64,000 bases of DNA from a virus. A program made the position numbers and the translations under genes. The notes below the pieces were generated by a model. That model was not told where the DNA came from. It worked only from the letters and a program-made list of their open reading frames with translations, and ran no database searches. This document shows positions 19,501 to 28,460 of the stretch, in pieces. Position 1 is the stretch's first letter. Each line of letters opens with the position of its first letter. The DNA lies in the IMG/VR virus record IMGVR_UViG_3300027969_000039, positions 239,058 to 303,057 of that record; one strand, 5' to 3'.

Positions 19501-22500
19501 TGACGGTGCAACTGGTGCTACTGGTTTAGGTAGTACAGGTGCAACAGGTGCTCAGGGTGCTACTGGTTTAGGTAGCACTGGTGCAACAGGTGCAGCGGGT
19601 AATAACGGAGCAACTGGCGCTACAGGTCCGATTGCAGGATCTAATACACAAATCATATTCAATGATGCAGGTACAGCAAATGGTAGTGCTAACTTAACAT
19701 TTGATAAGACATCTAGCGTATTAACAATCACTGGTAACATAATAACTGGTGCAGGCACTGGCGGCAATATCACCGGAGCTAATGTTTTAAGTGCTAATTC
19801 TGGTAACTTTGCTACTACTTTGAATGTTGTAGGTAATGCTAATGTAGGTAATTTAGGATTTGGTAGTGGTATAATCACTGGTACAGGTAATGTAACTGCC
19901 GGATACTTCTTGGGAAATGGTAGTCAATTGACCGGTATATCTACAAGTAGTAATACTATATTTAATGGCAATAGCAATGTAAGCATCCCGTCAGCAAATG
20001 GTAACATCAACTTAAGTGCTGTAGGCAACGCTAATGTTGTAATAGTTACTGGTACTGGTATGAATGTTGCAGGTACAGCGAATATCACTGGTAACATCAT
20101 AACGGGTGCAGGCACAGGTGGAAACATCAGTGGGGCTAATGTTATAAGTGCAAACACAGGTAATTTTACTGCTAATGTAACCGCATCATATTTCTTAGGT
20201 AATGGTAGTCAATTGACCGGTATTACTAGCAGCGGGGGTGCTACAGGTGCTACAGGTGCAGGTGCAACGGGTGCTACTGGTTTAGGTAGTACAGGTGCAA
20301 CTGGTGCTACTGGATATGATGGTGCTACTGGTGCAACAGGATTAGGTAGTACAGGTGCAACGGGTGCTACTGGTTTAGGTAGTACAGGTGCAACTGGTGC
20401 TACTGGATATGATGGTGCTACTGGCGCTACAGGTCCGATTGCAGGATCTAATACACAAATCATATTCAATGATGCAGGTGTTGCTAATGGTAGTGCTAAC
20501 TTAACATTCGATAAAACTTCCAGTTTATTAACAGTTACTGGAAATATAGTAACGGGTGCAGGCACAGGTGGAAACATCAGTGGGGCTAATGTTATAAGTG
20601 CAAACACAGGTAATTTTACTGCTAACGTAACAGCAGCGTACTTCTTAGGCAATGGTAGTCAATTGACTGGACTAACTAGTTTTTCAGGCGCTACAGGCGC
20701 TACTGGATTAGGTAGTACTGGCGCGACGGGAGCAGTAGGTAGTACAGGTGCTACTGGTTTAGGTAGTACAGGCGCAACAGGTGCAACAGGCAATGACGGA
20801 GCAACTGGTGCTACTGGTATAGGTAGTACAGGTGCTACTGGCGCTACTGGTTATAACGGAGCGACTGGTGCAACAGGACCAGTCGCTGGTAGTAACACAC
20901 AAATTATATTCAATGACGCTAGCACTGCAAATGGTAGTGCTAATCTAACATTTGATAAAACAACCAATCAACTTACAGTAACCGGAAATCTTCAAGTAAC
21001 AAATACCTCAAATTTAGGTTCTGTGAGTAATGTAAAAATTACAGGTGGTTCTAGCACATATGTACTAAGTACAGACGGTGCCGGTAACTTAAGTTGGGTA
21101 GCACAATCAGGGGGAGGCGGCGGTGGTGCAAGTATCAGTAATGGAAACAGTAATGTAAATATAGCTACTGCAAACGGCAATATCACTATGAGTGCTACTG
21201 GTGTTTCAAATGTAATGGTAGTAAGTAACACCGGCGTAGTTACATCTGCCTTAACAGTGGGCGGCGGTGTCGGCGGTAATGTTACAGGTGCTAATGTGAT
21301 TTCAGCTAATACAGGTACCTTTGGTGCAAATGTAACAGCAGCATTCTTCATAGGCAATGGTAGTCAGTTGACCGGTATCAGTGTAAGTGCTGGCACATTT
21401 GTGTCAAATGGCAATAGTAATGTAAATATTCCAGCAGCAAACGGGAACGTTAATATATCAGCAGTAGGTAATGCTAATATATTGGTAGTGACTGGAACTG
21501 GCGCTAATATCACAGGTACAGCTAACATTGCCGGTAATGCAAACGTAGGTAATTTAGGTACAGCAGGACAGATTATATCTACTGTCGCAACAGGTACTGC
21601 TCCATTAATAGTTACTTCGACCACAGTTGTAGCAAACTTAAATGCTAACGCATTGCAAGGTAATACACCTACATCTGCAAACACAGCAAATACAATTGCT
21701 CAGAGAGATGCTAACGGTAACTTGAGTGCTAACTTCTTCACAGGTAACGGTGCATTCTTAACTGGTCTTACTTTTACTACATTCAGTAATGGTAACAGTA
21801 ATATAAATATACCAGCAGCAAACGGAAACGTAACTGTAGCTGCGGTTGGTAACACAACATTGACAATCACTGGTACTGGCGTGAACGTAGCAGGTACTGG
21901 AAACTTCAGTGGTAATGTAAGTGTCACTGGTAATTTAAGTGCAGCTAACCTATTGGGGTCTCACGCAAATGGTAACAGTAATGTAAACATACCAGCAGCA
22001 AACGGAAACGTTAATATATCATCAGCAGGTAATGCTAACATATTAGTAGTAACTGGAACTGGCGCTAATATCAATGGCACATTGAACACTGGTAGTGGGA
22101 ATATTAATACTACGGGTAACGTAAGTGGAGCATTCTTCATAGGCAATGGTAGTCTATTGACTGGCATTTTTCCAACAACATCAAGTATAGCTAATGGAAA
22201 TAGTAATGTAAACGTAGTAGCAAATTCAAATGTCACTATCTCGGTAACAAGTGTACCAAACGTTGTAGTTGTAACATCAACTGGCGTTAACGTAGCCGGC
22301 ACATTGAATACAGGCAGTGGTAATATTAATACAACCGGTAATGTCAGTGGAGCATTCTTCATAGGTAATGGTAGTCAATTGACTGGTCTTACTATCAGTG
22401 CTGGCACTTCTTTAATAAATGGTAATAGCAATGTGACAGTCATAGCAAATGGTAACATTACTATGAGTGCCACTGGTACTGCTAATGTATTAGTTGTTTC

Positions 22501-24418
22501 TAATACCGGTGCAAACGTCACTGGAAACGGATTTTATTCTAATACAGTTACTGCACCCTTCTTTGCAGGTAATGGTTCACTATTAACTGGTATAGCTACC
22601 AGTGGTGCATTGATTAGTAATGGTAGCAGTAATGTAAATATACCAGTTGCTAACGGAAATGTTAATATATCATCAGCAGGTAATGCAAACGTATTAATAG
22701 TTACTGACATTGGTGTTAATGTACCGGGTAATTTAACAGCTGGTAATTTAATTGGAATTTTTGCAAATGGAAATACTGATTTTAGTATTCCAGTAGCAAA
22801 TGGTAATATACTTACTGATGTTGGTGGTGTAGCAAATGTTATGATAATAGCTAATACTGGTGTTCTAGTACAAGCTGCAAACACTTCATTTATTGCTAAT
22901 ACAATTACTGCTAACGGCGTTGCGTACGGTAATATGAATTTTAGTACCACTATACCAGTCGCTAATAACGTTGGTATAAGAGCAACTCAAGCTACATATA
23001 CAGATACTATTAGTTTGGCTTCAACTTCTATCACACTAGCAGGCGCACATGGATTTGATATACCAACTATGGCAGCGTCAAATCTTCTTGTTACGTATGG
23101 TAACGCAGCAACGATGGCAATATTAGGTGCACCAACTGCTGGCAGTAATGTAACAATAACTAATAGATATGCATTGTGGGTTGGTGGTGCATCAACACCG
23201 GCTAACTCATACTTTAACGGTAACGTTACTATTTCTGCTAACTTGACAGTTGGTAACTTAATTGGTGGTATTGCGAATGGTAATAGTAACATAAATATCC
23301 CATCAGCAAACGGAAATGTTAATATATCAGTAACTGGTACAGCTAACGTATTAGTAATATCTAACACGGGTGCTAATATATCTGGTACTGCCAACATTAC
23401 TGGTAACTTAAATGCAGCTAACTTAACTGGTATATATGCAAATGGCAATAGTAACGTAAGTATCCCATCAGCTGCCGGCAATATTACTCTATCCGTCGGT
23501 GGTACTAGTAATGTAGCAGTATTTTCTAATACCGGTGCTAATATATCTGGTACTGCAAACATCACTGGTAATCTTACAGTTCAAGGCACAAACGTAACTA
23601 TTGGTTCTGGTACCGGTGGCAACATATCTGGTGCAAATGCTATAACTTCTAATAGTTATACAGCAAACGGTGCAGTTACTGGTAATGCTAACGTGAGTAC
23701 AGTCACCGGTGTTATGGGTATTAGAAGTATATCTTCAACTTATACGGACAATTCAGCAGCGGCATCCGGTACATTGTCAGTTGCAGCAGCACATGCGATT
23801 GCTACCCCAACTTATGCAGCAGCAAATACTACAGTAACAGCAACCAATGCGGCTACTTTCTATATTCAAGCACAGCCAACTGCTGGTACGAATATGACAA
23901 TAACTAACCCATATGCACTATATGTTGCAGCAGGTAACAGCTTCTTTGGTGGTAACATCATTGGTACATTAGCAAACGGAAATAGTAATATAAATATTCC
24001 TGCAGCTAATGGAAATATAAACTTCAGTTCAGCAGGTAATGCCAATGTAGTAGTTATTACTGGAACAGGGTTACGTGTAAACGGTGCAGGTGGATTAGGA
24101 TATAACAGCACTATTGGTGCTAATACTCAAACAGCTAATCGTAATAATTCGGTTACTATCAGTAACATTACTGGTGCTATTACATTGTTCAGTACAATTA
24201 CTACAGCAAATACAACCAATGTGTTTACTGTTACTAATACTACAGTAGCAGCAACTGATGTAATTATATTGAGCCAACGATCTGGTACTGTTGGTAGCTA
24301 TATACTCAATGTTGCTAATGTAGCAGCAGGATCGTTTGCTGTACAAATTTATAATGTAGTATCGCCTGCTGTTGCCGAAGCACCAATCATTAACTTTGCA
24401 GTAATCAAGACAGCATAA
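16595..24418 (+). CDS. Giant modular tail fibre with beta-repeats and collagen-like blocks (2607 aa)
   Basis: The protein alternates two kinds of module. One is a beta unit containing [14 protein letters not shown], a [12 protein letters not shown]-type strand and the closing motif F(I/L)GNGSQLTG, the last seen about 13 times with small variations. The other is short collagen-like blocks of G-A-T and [12 protein letters not shown] near 17180-17580, 17990-18175, 19048-19630, 20240-20440 and 20687-20880, each normally followed by GP(V/I)AGSNTQ(I/V)(I/V)FNDA. A pair of related domains ([12 protein letters not shown] near residue 50, and similar YTDTIS and YTDNSA segments near 2130 and 2390) flank the repeats. 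This is a long virion fibre, not a tape-measure protein, because no helical or membrane segments are evident. Two copies of an about 80-base block (from about 20101 and 20551) are almost identical. Confidence 0.8.
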   Translation: MAVLTIQPVAIDSANNFTFASTTSNSVTVSGNATGNVNIATVTANLGFRGVFATYTDNSAASSATVANAAIHAFAAPNLAAANTGVTFTNAATFYIAGGPVANTNATITNSYSLLAGGNARFTGNIIGTLANGNSNIYIATANGNVTVAAAGNTTLTITGTGVNVAGTGNFSANVAAAYFIGNGSQLTGLPSSSGATGATGYTGSTGATGATGATGNSGSTGATGLGSTGATGATGNQGSTGATGLGSTGATGNDGATGATGLGSTGATGATGATGNQGSTGATGLGSTGATGATGLGSTGATGATGLGATGATGATGFNGATGATGPVAGSNTQIVFNDAGTANGSANLTFNKTTNVLAVVGNVTASNFVGALANGNSNVYIATANGNVTIAAVGNTTLTVTGTGANITGTANISGNLTIGSATGGNLTGANVISANTGNFTANVTAAYFIGNGSQLTGLTSFTGSTGATGATGYNGATGATGLGSTGATGATGLGSTGATGATGLGSTGATGAAGNDGATGATGPIAGSNTQVVFNDAGVANGSANLTFNKTTNVLAVTGNVSATYYIGNGSQLTGIATGTPASISNGNSNVNIPAANGNITMSAVGNSNVVIITGTGMNVAGTANISGNLTIGSATGGNLTGANVIFANVFTSNVTTGTAPFIVSSNTVVANLNADLLDGYTTATANTANTVAVRDASGNLSANYFIGNGSQLTGVGSAGSLSNGNSNVNIPVANGNITISAVGNANVVIVTGTGMNVAGTTNISGNLTIGSATGGNLTGANVLSANTGNFSANVTASYFLGNGSQLTGLSSSSGATGATGAGATGATGATGLGSTGATGATGVGSTGATGVGSTGATGVGSTGAIGATGATGLGSTGATGAAGNDGATGATGLGSTGATGATGATGNLGSTGATGAQGATGATGLGSTGATGAQGATGDQGATGATGLGSTGATGAQGATGTAGNDGATGATGLGSTGATGAQGATGLGSTGATGAAGNNGATGATGPIAGSNTQIIFNDAGTANGSANLTFDKTSSVLTITGNIITGAGTGGNITGANVLSANSGNFATTLNVVGNANVGNLGFGSGIITGTGNVTAGYFLGNGSQLTGISTSSNTIFNGNSNVSIPSANGNINLSAVGNANVVIVTGTGMNVAGTANITGNIITGAGTGGNISGANVISANTGNFTANVTASYFLGNGSQLTGITSSGGATGATGAGATGATGLGSTGATGATGYDGATGATGLGSTGATGATGLGSTGATGATGYDGATGATGPIAGSNTQIIFNDAGVANGSANLTFDKTSSLLTVTGNIVTGAGTGGNISGANVISANTGNFTANVTAAYFLGNGSQLTGLTSFSGATGATGLGSTGATGAVGSTGATGLGSTGATGATGNDGATGATGIGSTGATGATGYNGATGATGPVAGSNTQIIFNDASTANGSANLTFDKTTNQLTVTGNLQVTNTSNLGSVSNVKITGGSSTYVLSTDGAGNLSWVAQSGGGGGGASISNGNSNVNIATANGNITMSATGVSNVMVVSNTGVVTSALTVGGGVGGNVTGANVISANTGTFGANVTAAFFIGNGSQLTGISVSAGTFVSNGNSNVNIPAANGNVNISAVGNANILVVTGTGANITGTANIAGNANVGNLGTAGQIISTVATGTAPLIVTSTTVVANLNANALQGNTPTSANTANTIAQRDANGNLSANFFTGNGAFLTGLTFTTFSNGNSNINIPAANGNVTVAAVGNTTLTITGTGVNVAGTGNFSGNVSVTGNLSAANLLGSHANGNSNVNIPAANGNVNISSAGNANILVVTGTGANINGTLNTGSGNINTTGNVSGAFFIGNGSLLTGIFPTTSSIANGNSNVNVVANSNVTISVTSVPNVVVVTSTGVNVAGTLNTGSGNINTTGNVSGAFFIGNGSQLTGLTISAGTSLINGNSNVTVIANGNITMSATGTANVLVVSNTGANVTGNGFYSNTVTAPFFAGNGSLLTGIATSGALISNGSSNVNIPVANGNVNISSAGNANVLIVTDIGVNVPGNLTAGNLIGIFANGNTDFSIPVANGNILTDVGGVANVMIIANTGVLVQAANTSFIANTITANGVAYGNMNFSTTIPVANNVGIRATQATYTDTISLASTSITLAGAHGFDIPTMAASNLLVTYGNAATMAILGAPTAGSNVTITNRYALWVGGASTPANSYFNGNVTISANLTVGNLIGGIANGNSNINIPSANGNVNISVTGTANVLVISNTGANISGTANITGNLNAANLTGIYANGNSNVSIPSAAGNITLSVGGTSNVAVFSNTGANISGTANITGNLTVQGTNVTIGSGTGGNISGANAITSNSYTANGAVTGNANVSTVTGVMGIRSISSTYTDNSAAASGTLSVAAAHAIATPTYAAANTTVTATNAATFYIQAQPTAGTNMTITNPYALYVAAGNSFFGGNIIGTLANGNSNINIPAANGNINFSSAGNANVVVITGTGLRVNGAGGLGYNSTIGANTQTANRNNSVTISNITGAITLFSTITTANTTNVFTVTNTTVAATDVIILSQRSGTVGSYILNVANVAAGSFAVQIYNVVSPAVAEAPIINFAVIKTA
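17180..20880 (+). repeat. Collagen-like G-A-T coding blocks within the 2607-aa fibre
   Basis: Five separate blocks encode Gly-Ala-Thr and Gly-Leu-Gly-Ser-Thr-Gly units, each joined to the same GSNTQ...FNDAG...ANLTF beta module. The same module also sits in the 3009-aa fibre (near 10700 and 13625), so DNA here can recombine between the two genes. Confidence 0.8.
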
Positions 24419-24421
24419 ATA
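24414..24421 (+). promoter_or_regulatory. Putative T4-type late promoter (CATAAATA)
   Basis: A 7/8 match to TATAAATA overlapping the stop codon of the giant fibre gene and ending 20 bases before the next ATG, with aaaagga as ribosome-binding site between. Confidence 0.5.
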
Positions 24422-24441
24422 TTTTTATAAAAGGAAACAAT

Positions 24442-24765
24442 ATGTCAATATCATATACATGGACAATAGAAAATATGGCTTCTCAAGTGCAATTAGATGG
24501 TTATACAGATGTAGTCGTACAAGTAGCCTGGAGTTGCACTGGAATTGACGGTGCTTATTCAGCAACTATACCAGGATTAACTAGAATCACATTTGGCGGT
24601 GGACCAGATTTTACCCCATATAGTGATTTAACAGAAGAAGAAGTATTAACTTGGGTATATAGTTCTGGAGTAGATCAAGCTAGTGTTCAAGCACAGATTG
24701 ATAATCAAATAGAATTACAGATAAATCCCCCTATCGTAATGTTACCTTTACCTTGGACTAATTAA
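24442..24765 (+). CDS. Conserved small phage protein next to adhesins (107 aa)
   Basis: The protein has the pattern YTWTIE...TDVVVQVAW...G.DG.Y near its start and FTPYSDLTEEEVLTWV near residue 70. I recognise this arrangement from small proteins encoded beside tail-fibre genes in many tailed phages (a DUF-type family whose function I do not know). No signal peptide or membrane segment was seen. A good RBS (aaaggaaac) and a late-type octamer precede it, and the first glycine-rich adhesin starts 3 bases after its stop, so it may be a fibre accessory or chaperone. Confidence 0.6.
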   Translation: MSISYTWTIENMASQVQLDGYTDVVVQVAWSCTGIDGAYSATIPGLTRITFGGGPDFTPYSDLTEEEVLTWVYSSGVDQASVQAQIDNQIELQINPPIVMLPLPWTN

Positions 24766-24767
24766 AA

Positions 24768-25676
24768 ATGATTTTATTTGGAATGACCCTTACCGGCGGA
24801 TTTACTATATCTAAACCGGACTTGAGTTCTGTTGAATATCTAGTAGTCGCCGGCGGCGGCTCTGGTGGTGGTGGACCAGGTGGCGGCGGTGGAGGTGCAG
24901 GAGGCGTATTATCTAGTAGTAGTTTTTCTATATCATTAGGCACTCCATATACGGTTACAGTTGGTGGTGGTGGCGCAGGTGTTAGTTATGGCGCATATGG
25001 TAACTACGGAAACGCCAGTGTGTTTAGTTCTGTCACTGCCACAGCGGGGGGACGAGGGGCAGTTGGTGGTATAGGCACAAACGTAGGTGGCAACGGTGGT
25101 TCTGGGGGCGGTGGCGGTTCTGGCCCAAACAGTGGTGTGTTAGGAAGCGCAGGCGGTACCGGGGTATCAGGTCCACCTATTCAAGGATATGCCGGCGGCT
25201 ACGGTACACAGGTCAGTGGAGCACATCAACAAGGTGGCGGCGGTGGTGGTGGAACAAGCATTGGTGGAAATTCATCTACGTCTGGATCCGGTCCGGCAGG
25301 TGACGGCGGTACAGCCGTGTATAGTACTATCTCTGGTGCAAATGTTTCATATGCCGGTGGAGGCGGTGGCGGTGGACACTATACTGGCACGACACGCGGT
25401 GGTTATGGTGGCGGAACAAATCCTGCAACAGGCGGCGGAGGTAATGGTGCAAATCAAGATACCAATGGAACCGCAGGCAGTGCTAACACCGGTGGCGGTG
25501 GAGGTGGTGGTGGTAATGGACCAACATCAGGTCAAGCAGGCGGCTCTGGTGTTGTTATTGTCCGTTATCCAGATAGTTTTGCAGCAGCATCAAGTACTAC
25601 AGGTAGCCCAACTATCACTGTTACCGGCGGATACAGAATATACATCTGGACTAGTTCAGGTTCAATAACTTTCTAA
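24768..25676 (+). CDS. Glycine-rich phage adhesin (302 aa)
   Basis: After about 25 residues the protein shows the hallmark EYLVVAGGGSGGG, then long Gly-rich stretches with Gly runs separated by Asn, Ser and Ala. It ends with VIVRYPDSF, then a Thr-rich linker and GGYRIYIWTSSGSITF. This is the glycine-rich domain architecture of phage tail-tip adhesins; in the T4-like phage S16 gp38 such sequence forms stacked polyglycine-II helices whose loops bind the receptor. It is the first of three tandem paralogues. High Gly content raises local GC and leaves other frames open; those frames are not genes. Confidence 0.75.
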   Translation: MILFGMTLTGGFTISKPDLSSVEYLVVAGGGSGGGGPGGGGGGAGGVLSSSSFSISLGTPYTVTVGGGGAGVSYGAYGNYGNASVFSSVTATAGGRGAVGGIGTNVGGNGGSGGGGGSGPNSGVLGSAGGTGVSGPPIQGYAGGYGTQVSGAHQQGGGGGGGTSIGGNSSTSGSGPAGDGGTAVYSTISGANVSYAGGGGGGGHYTGTTRGGYGGGTNPATGGGGNGANQDTNGTAGSANTGGGGGGGGNGPTSGQAGGSGVVIVRYPDSFAAASSTTGSPTITVTGGYRIYIWTSSGSITF

Positions 25677-25683
25677 AGCAAAT

Positions 25684-26670
25684 ATGATCATAGGTAATTT
25701 ATCTGTTGCAGCTGGGGGTGTTGATTTTTCATTCCCGACCATTTCATCTATCGACTACTTAGCAGTAGGTGGCGGCGGTGGCGGTGGTGTGGGTACTGCT
25801 TGGGATACTGACTCGGGAGGCGGTGGTGGCGGTGGTGGAGGATTCATTGAAAGAACAAATATTTCAATCACCCCTGCTACACTTTATACTATTACCGTAG
25901 GCGCAGGGGGCGCCGGTGGATTAGTAACTAATGGCAGCGGTATTGGCGCTACAGTAGCAGCAGCTACCAACGGGAACACATCATCTATAACAACTTTAGT
26001 TAATGCACGTGGAGGTGGAAGTGGCGGATATTATACTCCAACAAATGGCCGTACTGATGGCGACGTCGGCGGGTCTGGGGGCGGGGCAGGTTCAGGTGGT
26101 GGTGGTCAAGATCAATTTGGAGGAGCTGGTAATGTACCGGCAGCAACTCCACCTCAAGGTTATGCTGGTGGAAGAAATTACACAAGTGATGTACAAGGGG
26201 CTGCCGGTGGAGGCGGAGGCGCTGGGGCTGCCGGGGCAAACGGAACCGCAGCAAGGGGAGGAAATGGTGGTATTGGGGCAATCACTACATTTATTAGTAC
26301 TACATTAGCTACTAGTTTAAGTGTAGGGCAAGTAAGCGGGGGTTCTGTGTATTTTGCAGGCGGTGGAGGCGGATCTACAGGATCCACAATTAATCAAGGA
26401 CTTGGTGGTCTTGGTGGAGGTGGTAACGCAAGATATAATGCTAATGTAGTATCAAGTCTACCTAACACAGGTGGAGGTGGAGGTGGATTAGGATTTGGTG
26501 CAAATAACATGACCGGGGGAACTGGTGGTTCGGGTATTGTAATCATACGAGTCACAGATTCAGTTTACAACAACTCATCAAACATCATTGTTACCGGCAC
26601 TGTATCGAATACGGTGATAGATGGGTATAAATTATTCATTTTTACCGGTAGCGGAACAATAACTTTTTAA
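25684..26670 (+). CDS. Glycine-rich phage adhesin, second paralogue (328 aa)
   Basis: It has the same plan as its neighbours: IDYLAVGGGGGGG near residue 25, Gly-rich body, GIVIIRVTDS, then GYKLFIFTGSGTITF at the end. It begins 7 bases after the preceding stop. The Gly-rich middle diverges from the flanking copies while the two ends are conserved. That fits conserved attachment and core parts with a variable receptor-contact region. Confidence 0.72.
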   Translation: MIIGNLSVAAGGVDFSFPTISSIDYLAVGGGGGGGVGTAWDTDSGGGGGGGGGFIERTNISITPATLYTITVGAGGAGGLVTNGSGIGATVAAATNGNTSSITTLVNARGGGSGGYYTPTNGRTDGDVGGSGGGAGSGGGGQDQFGGAGNVPAATPPQGYAGGRNYTSDVQGAAGGGGGAGAAGANGTAARGGNGGIGAITTFISTTLATSLSVGQVSGGSVYFAGGGGGSTGSTINQGLGGLGGGGNARYNANVVSSLPNTGGGGGGLGFGANNMTGGTGGSGIVIIRVTDSVYNNSSNIIVTGTVSNTVIDGYKLFIFTGSGTITF

Positions 26671-26680
26671 GGATATATAA

Positions 26681-27604
26681 ATGTTAATAACTTCAGGAGT
26701 GACTATTGGATTAGGTGTAACGATTATACCCCCTATCCCTACACCATCAACAGTAGAATATCTAGTAGTTGCCGGTGGAGGTGGTGGCGGTACCATTGGT
26801 GGTGGCGGCGGTGGCGGCTACTTAGCCGCAAGTGGCTTTGCAGTTCCTACAGGTTCAGCAATTACAGTAACTGTAGGTGCTGGCGGCGCGGTACCAGTGG
26901 GAAGTTACCGTATCGGTGGCAACGGTGCTAATTCTTCTATAACTGGAACAGCAGTATCCGTTGTTTCCGTTGGTGGGGGAGGCGGCGGCGCTTACTACTA
27001 TAACTATGGGGAGATGGACGGGGCTAATGGTGGCTCAGGTGGCGGCGCTGGCGTTACATATGGCGGTGATAGTCATGCAAATGGAAATCCGGGTACAGGT
27101 GTTGTTGGGCAAGGTAATAACGGAGGAACAGTTTCAGCTACTGCTGGGGGTGGTGCAGGCGGCGGCGGCGGAGCAGGTGCGGTTGGTGGTGCCGGCTCAG
27201 GTAGTACAGGTGGTGCCGGCGGTATCGGTGTCTTAAATGCTATCACTGGTACTAGTTATTATTGGGCAGGCGGTGGCGGTGGCGGTTGGTCGCCAGCTGG
27301 TGCAGGCGGTAACGGTGGCGGACAAGGCGGCGCTGGGCCAGGATCGTCTGGGGCTATGGGGAGCGGACTTAATTCTGCTACCATATATGGTGCAGGACAA
27401 AATACAGGTGGTGGCGGTGGTGGGAATTACCCATTTTCCGCCGGGCCTGCTGGGTTTACTAATACAGGTGGTTCTGGAATCGTTGTTATTCGTTATCCAG
27501 ATAGTTATCTAGCAGCAACAAGCACTACAGGTAGCCCAACTATTACAACTACCGGTGGATATAGAATATATACTTGGACTAGTTCAGGATCGATAACTTT
27601 TTAA
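26681..27604 (+). CDS. Glycine-rich phage adhesin, third paralogue (307 aa)
   Basis: It contains VEYLVVAGGGGGG near residue 25, a long Gly-rich body, VVIRYPDSYLAATSTTGSP and the terminal GGYRIYTWTSSGSITF. The C-terminal about 40 residues are nearly identical to those of the first paralogue, more so than to the second, so a gene-conversion or duplication event between copies 1 and 3 is likely. The RBS aaggatat lies before ATG 26681. Confidence 0.73.
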   Translation: MLITSGVTIGLGVTIIPPIPTPSTVEYLVVAGGGGGGTIGGGGGGGYLAASGFAVPTGSAITVTVGAGGAVPVGSYRIGGNGANSSITGTAVSVVSVGGGGGGAYYYNYGEMDGANGGSGGGAGVTYGGDSHANGNPGTGVVGQGNNGGTVSATAGGGAGGGGGAGAVGGAGSGSTGGAGGIGVLNAITGTSYYWAGGGGGGWSPAGAGGNGGGQGGAGPGSSGAMGSGLNSATIYGAGQNTGGGGGGNYPFSAGPAGFTNTGGSGIVVIRYPDSYLAATSTTGSPTITTTGGYRIYTWTSSGSITF

Positions 27605-27620
27605 TTAACATAGTTTAATT

Positions 27621-27628
27621 AATAAATA
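27621..27628 (+). promoter_or_regulatory. Putative T4-type late promoter (AATAAATA)
   Basis: A 7/8 match to TATAAATA, 21 bases before ATG 27650, followed by a strong ribosome-binding site (aaaggaga). Confidence 0.5.
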
Positions 27629-27649
27629 TATATTATAAAGGAGACATAA

Positions 27650-28000
27650 ATGAGTCATTTTGCAAAAGTAGAAAACGGAATAGTCACTTCAGTGATTGTT
27701 ATAGAACAAGATGTATTAAATACTGGTTTGTGGGGAGACCCAGCATCTTGGGTACAAACAAGCTATAACACATACGGTGGAGAGCATCGTCTAGGTGGGA
27801 CCCCAATGCGTAAAAATTACGCAGGACTTGGATACACATATGATAGTGAACGAGATGCATTCTATGCACCTCAACCTTACCCAAGCTGGACATTGAATGA
27901 TGATACATGCCAATGGGAACCACCTACCCCAATGCCAACTGATGATAAACAGTACAGTTGGGATGAAGAAACTGTTTCATGGAAAGAAATCACAGTCTAA
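27650..28000 (+). CDS. Conserved phage protein of unknown function (116 aa)
   Basis: The sequence MSHFAKVENGIV, then VQTSYNTYGGEHR, RKNYAGLGYTYD, DAFYAPQPYPSWTLN and a Trp/Asp-rich end is a pattern I recognise from many marine and freshwater T4-like phages, usually near fibre genes. No enzymatic motif was seen; it is Tyr/Trp-rich and soluble. It follows a late-type octamer and a strong RBS, so late expression and a virion or assembly role are likely but unproven. Confidence 0.6.
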   Translation: MSHFAKVENGIVTSVIVIEQDVLNTGLWGDPASWVQTSYNTYGGEHRLGGTPMRKNYAGLGYTYDSERDAFYAPQPYPSWTLNDDTCQWEPPTPMPTDDKQYSWDEETVSWKEITV

Positions 28001-28018
28001 CAAAATGATAAGTAGAAT

Positions 28019-28453
28019 GTGAATGTATTTCAATTAAACTATGAAACAAGACTTAAGAGTTGGTACGACTTAAGAAAATCCCTAGAAAACAGTGATATAG
28101 AAACCGTTTGTCTAGCAATAGACAAATGGTGGCAATATGCACCTCTATTAAACCATCATCTACACCCAGATGATGTAGATAACTGGCCCGGACCATGGGA
28201 ATTACTAGTAGAAAATAACTACTGTCAACTCAGTAGAGGATTAGGAATGGTATACACACTGCAATTAGTGGGCATCAAAGACATTGACTTTTGCCTAGCA
28301 ATAGACGATAATAGTGAAGAATGTGCCTTAGTCATGGTCGATAACGCAAAATATATACTGAATTACTACCCTAACACGGTAATAAGTAATAGTCTACAAG
28401 ATTTTAAGTTGGGCAATCCAGTGAATATGGATATAATAAATAAAAAAATATAG
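28019..28453 (+). CDS. Conserved phage protein of unknown function (144 aa)
   Basis: The start is a GTG at 28019; no in-frame ATG lies nearby. Features are WYDLRKSLENSD, a central IDKWWQYAPLLNHHLHPDDVDNWPGPWELL (residues about 34-65) and CQLSRGLGMVYTLQL. This Trp/His-rich pattern recurs in T4-like marine phages as an uncharacterised protein. It ends 7 bases before nrdA and may be co-transcribed with it. No function can be assigned. Confidence 0.55.
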   Translation: MNVFQLNYETRLKSWYDLRKSLENSDIETVCLAIDKWWQYAPLLNHHLHPDDVDNWPGPWELLVENNYCQLSRGLGMVYTLQLVGIKDIDFCLAIDDNSEECALVMVDNAKYILNYYPNTVISNSLQDFKLGNPVNMDIINKKI

Positions 28454-28460
28454 GTGATGA

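Noticed and set aside
16595-24418. Tape-measure protein call for the 2607-aa gene
   Set aside because: Sequence is beta-repeat and collagen-like with no long helices or membrane segments, and it lies among fibre genes.
24758-27512. Alternative-frame open reading frames in the glycine-rich adhesins
   Set aside because: High GC at Gly codons removes stops in other frames; the main frames have RBS, clear domain ends and tandem paralogy.
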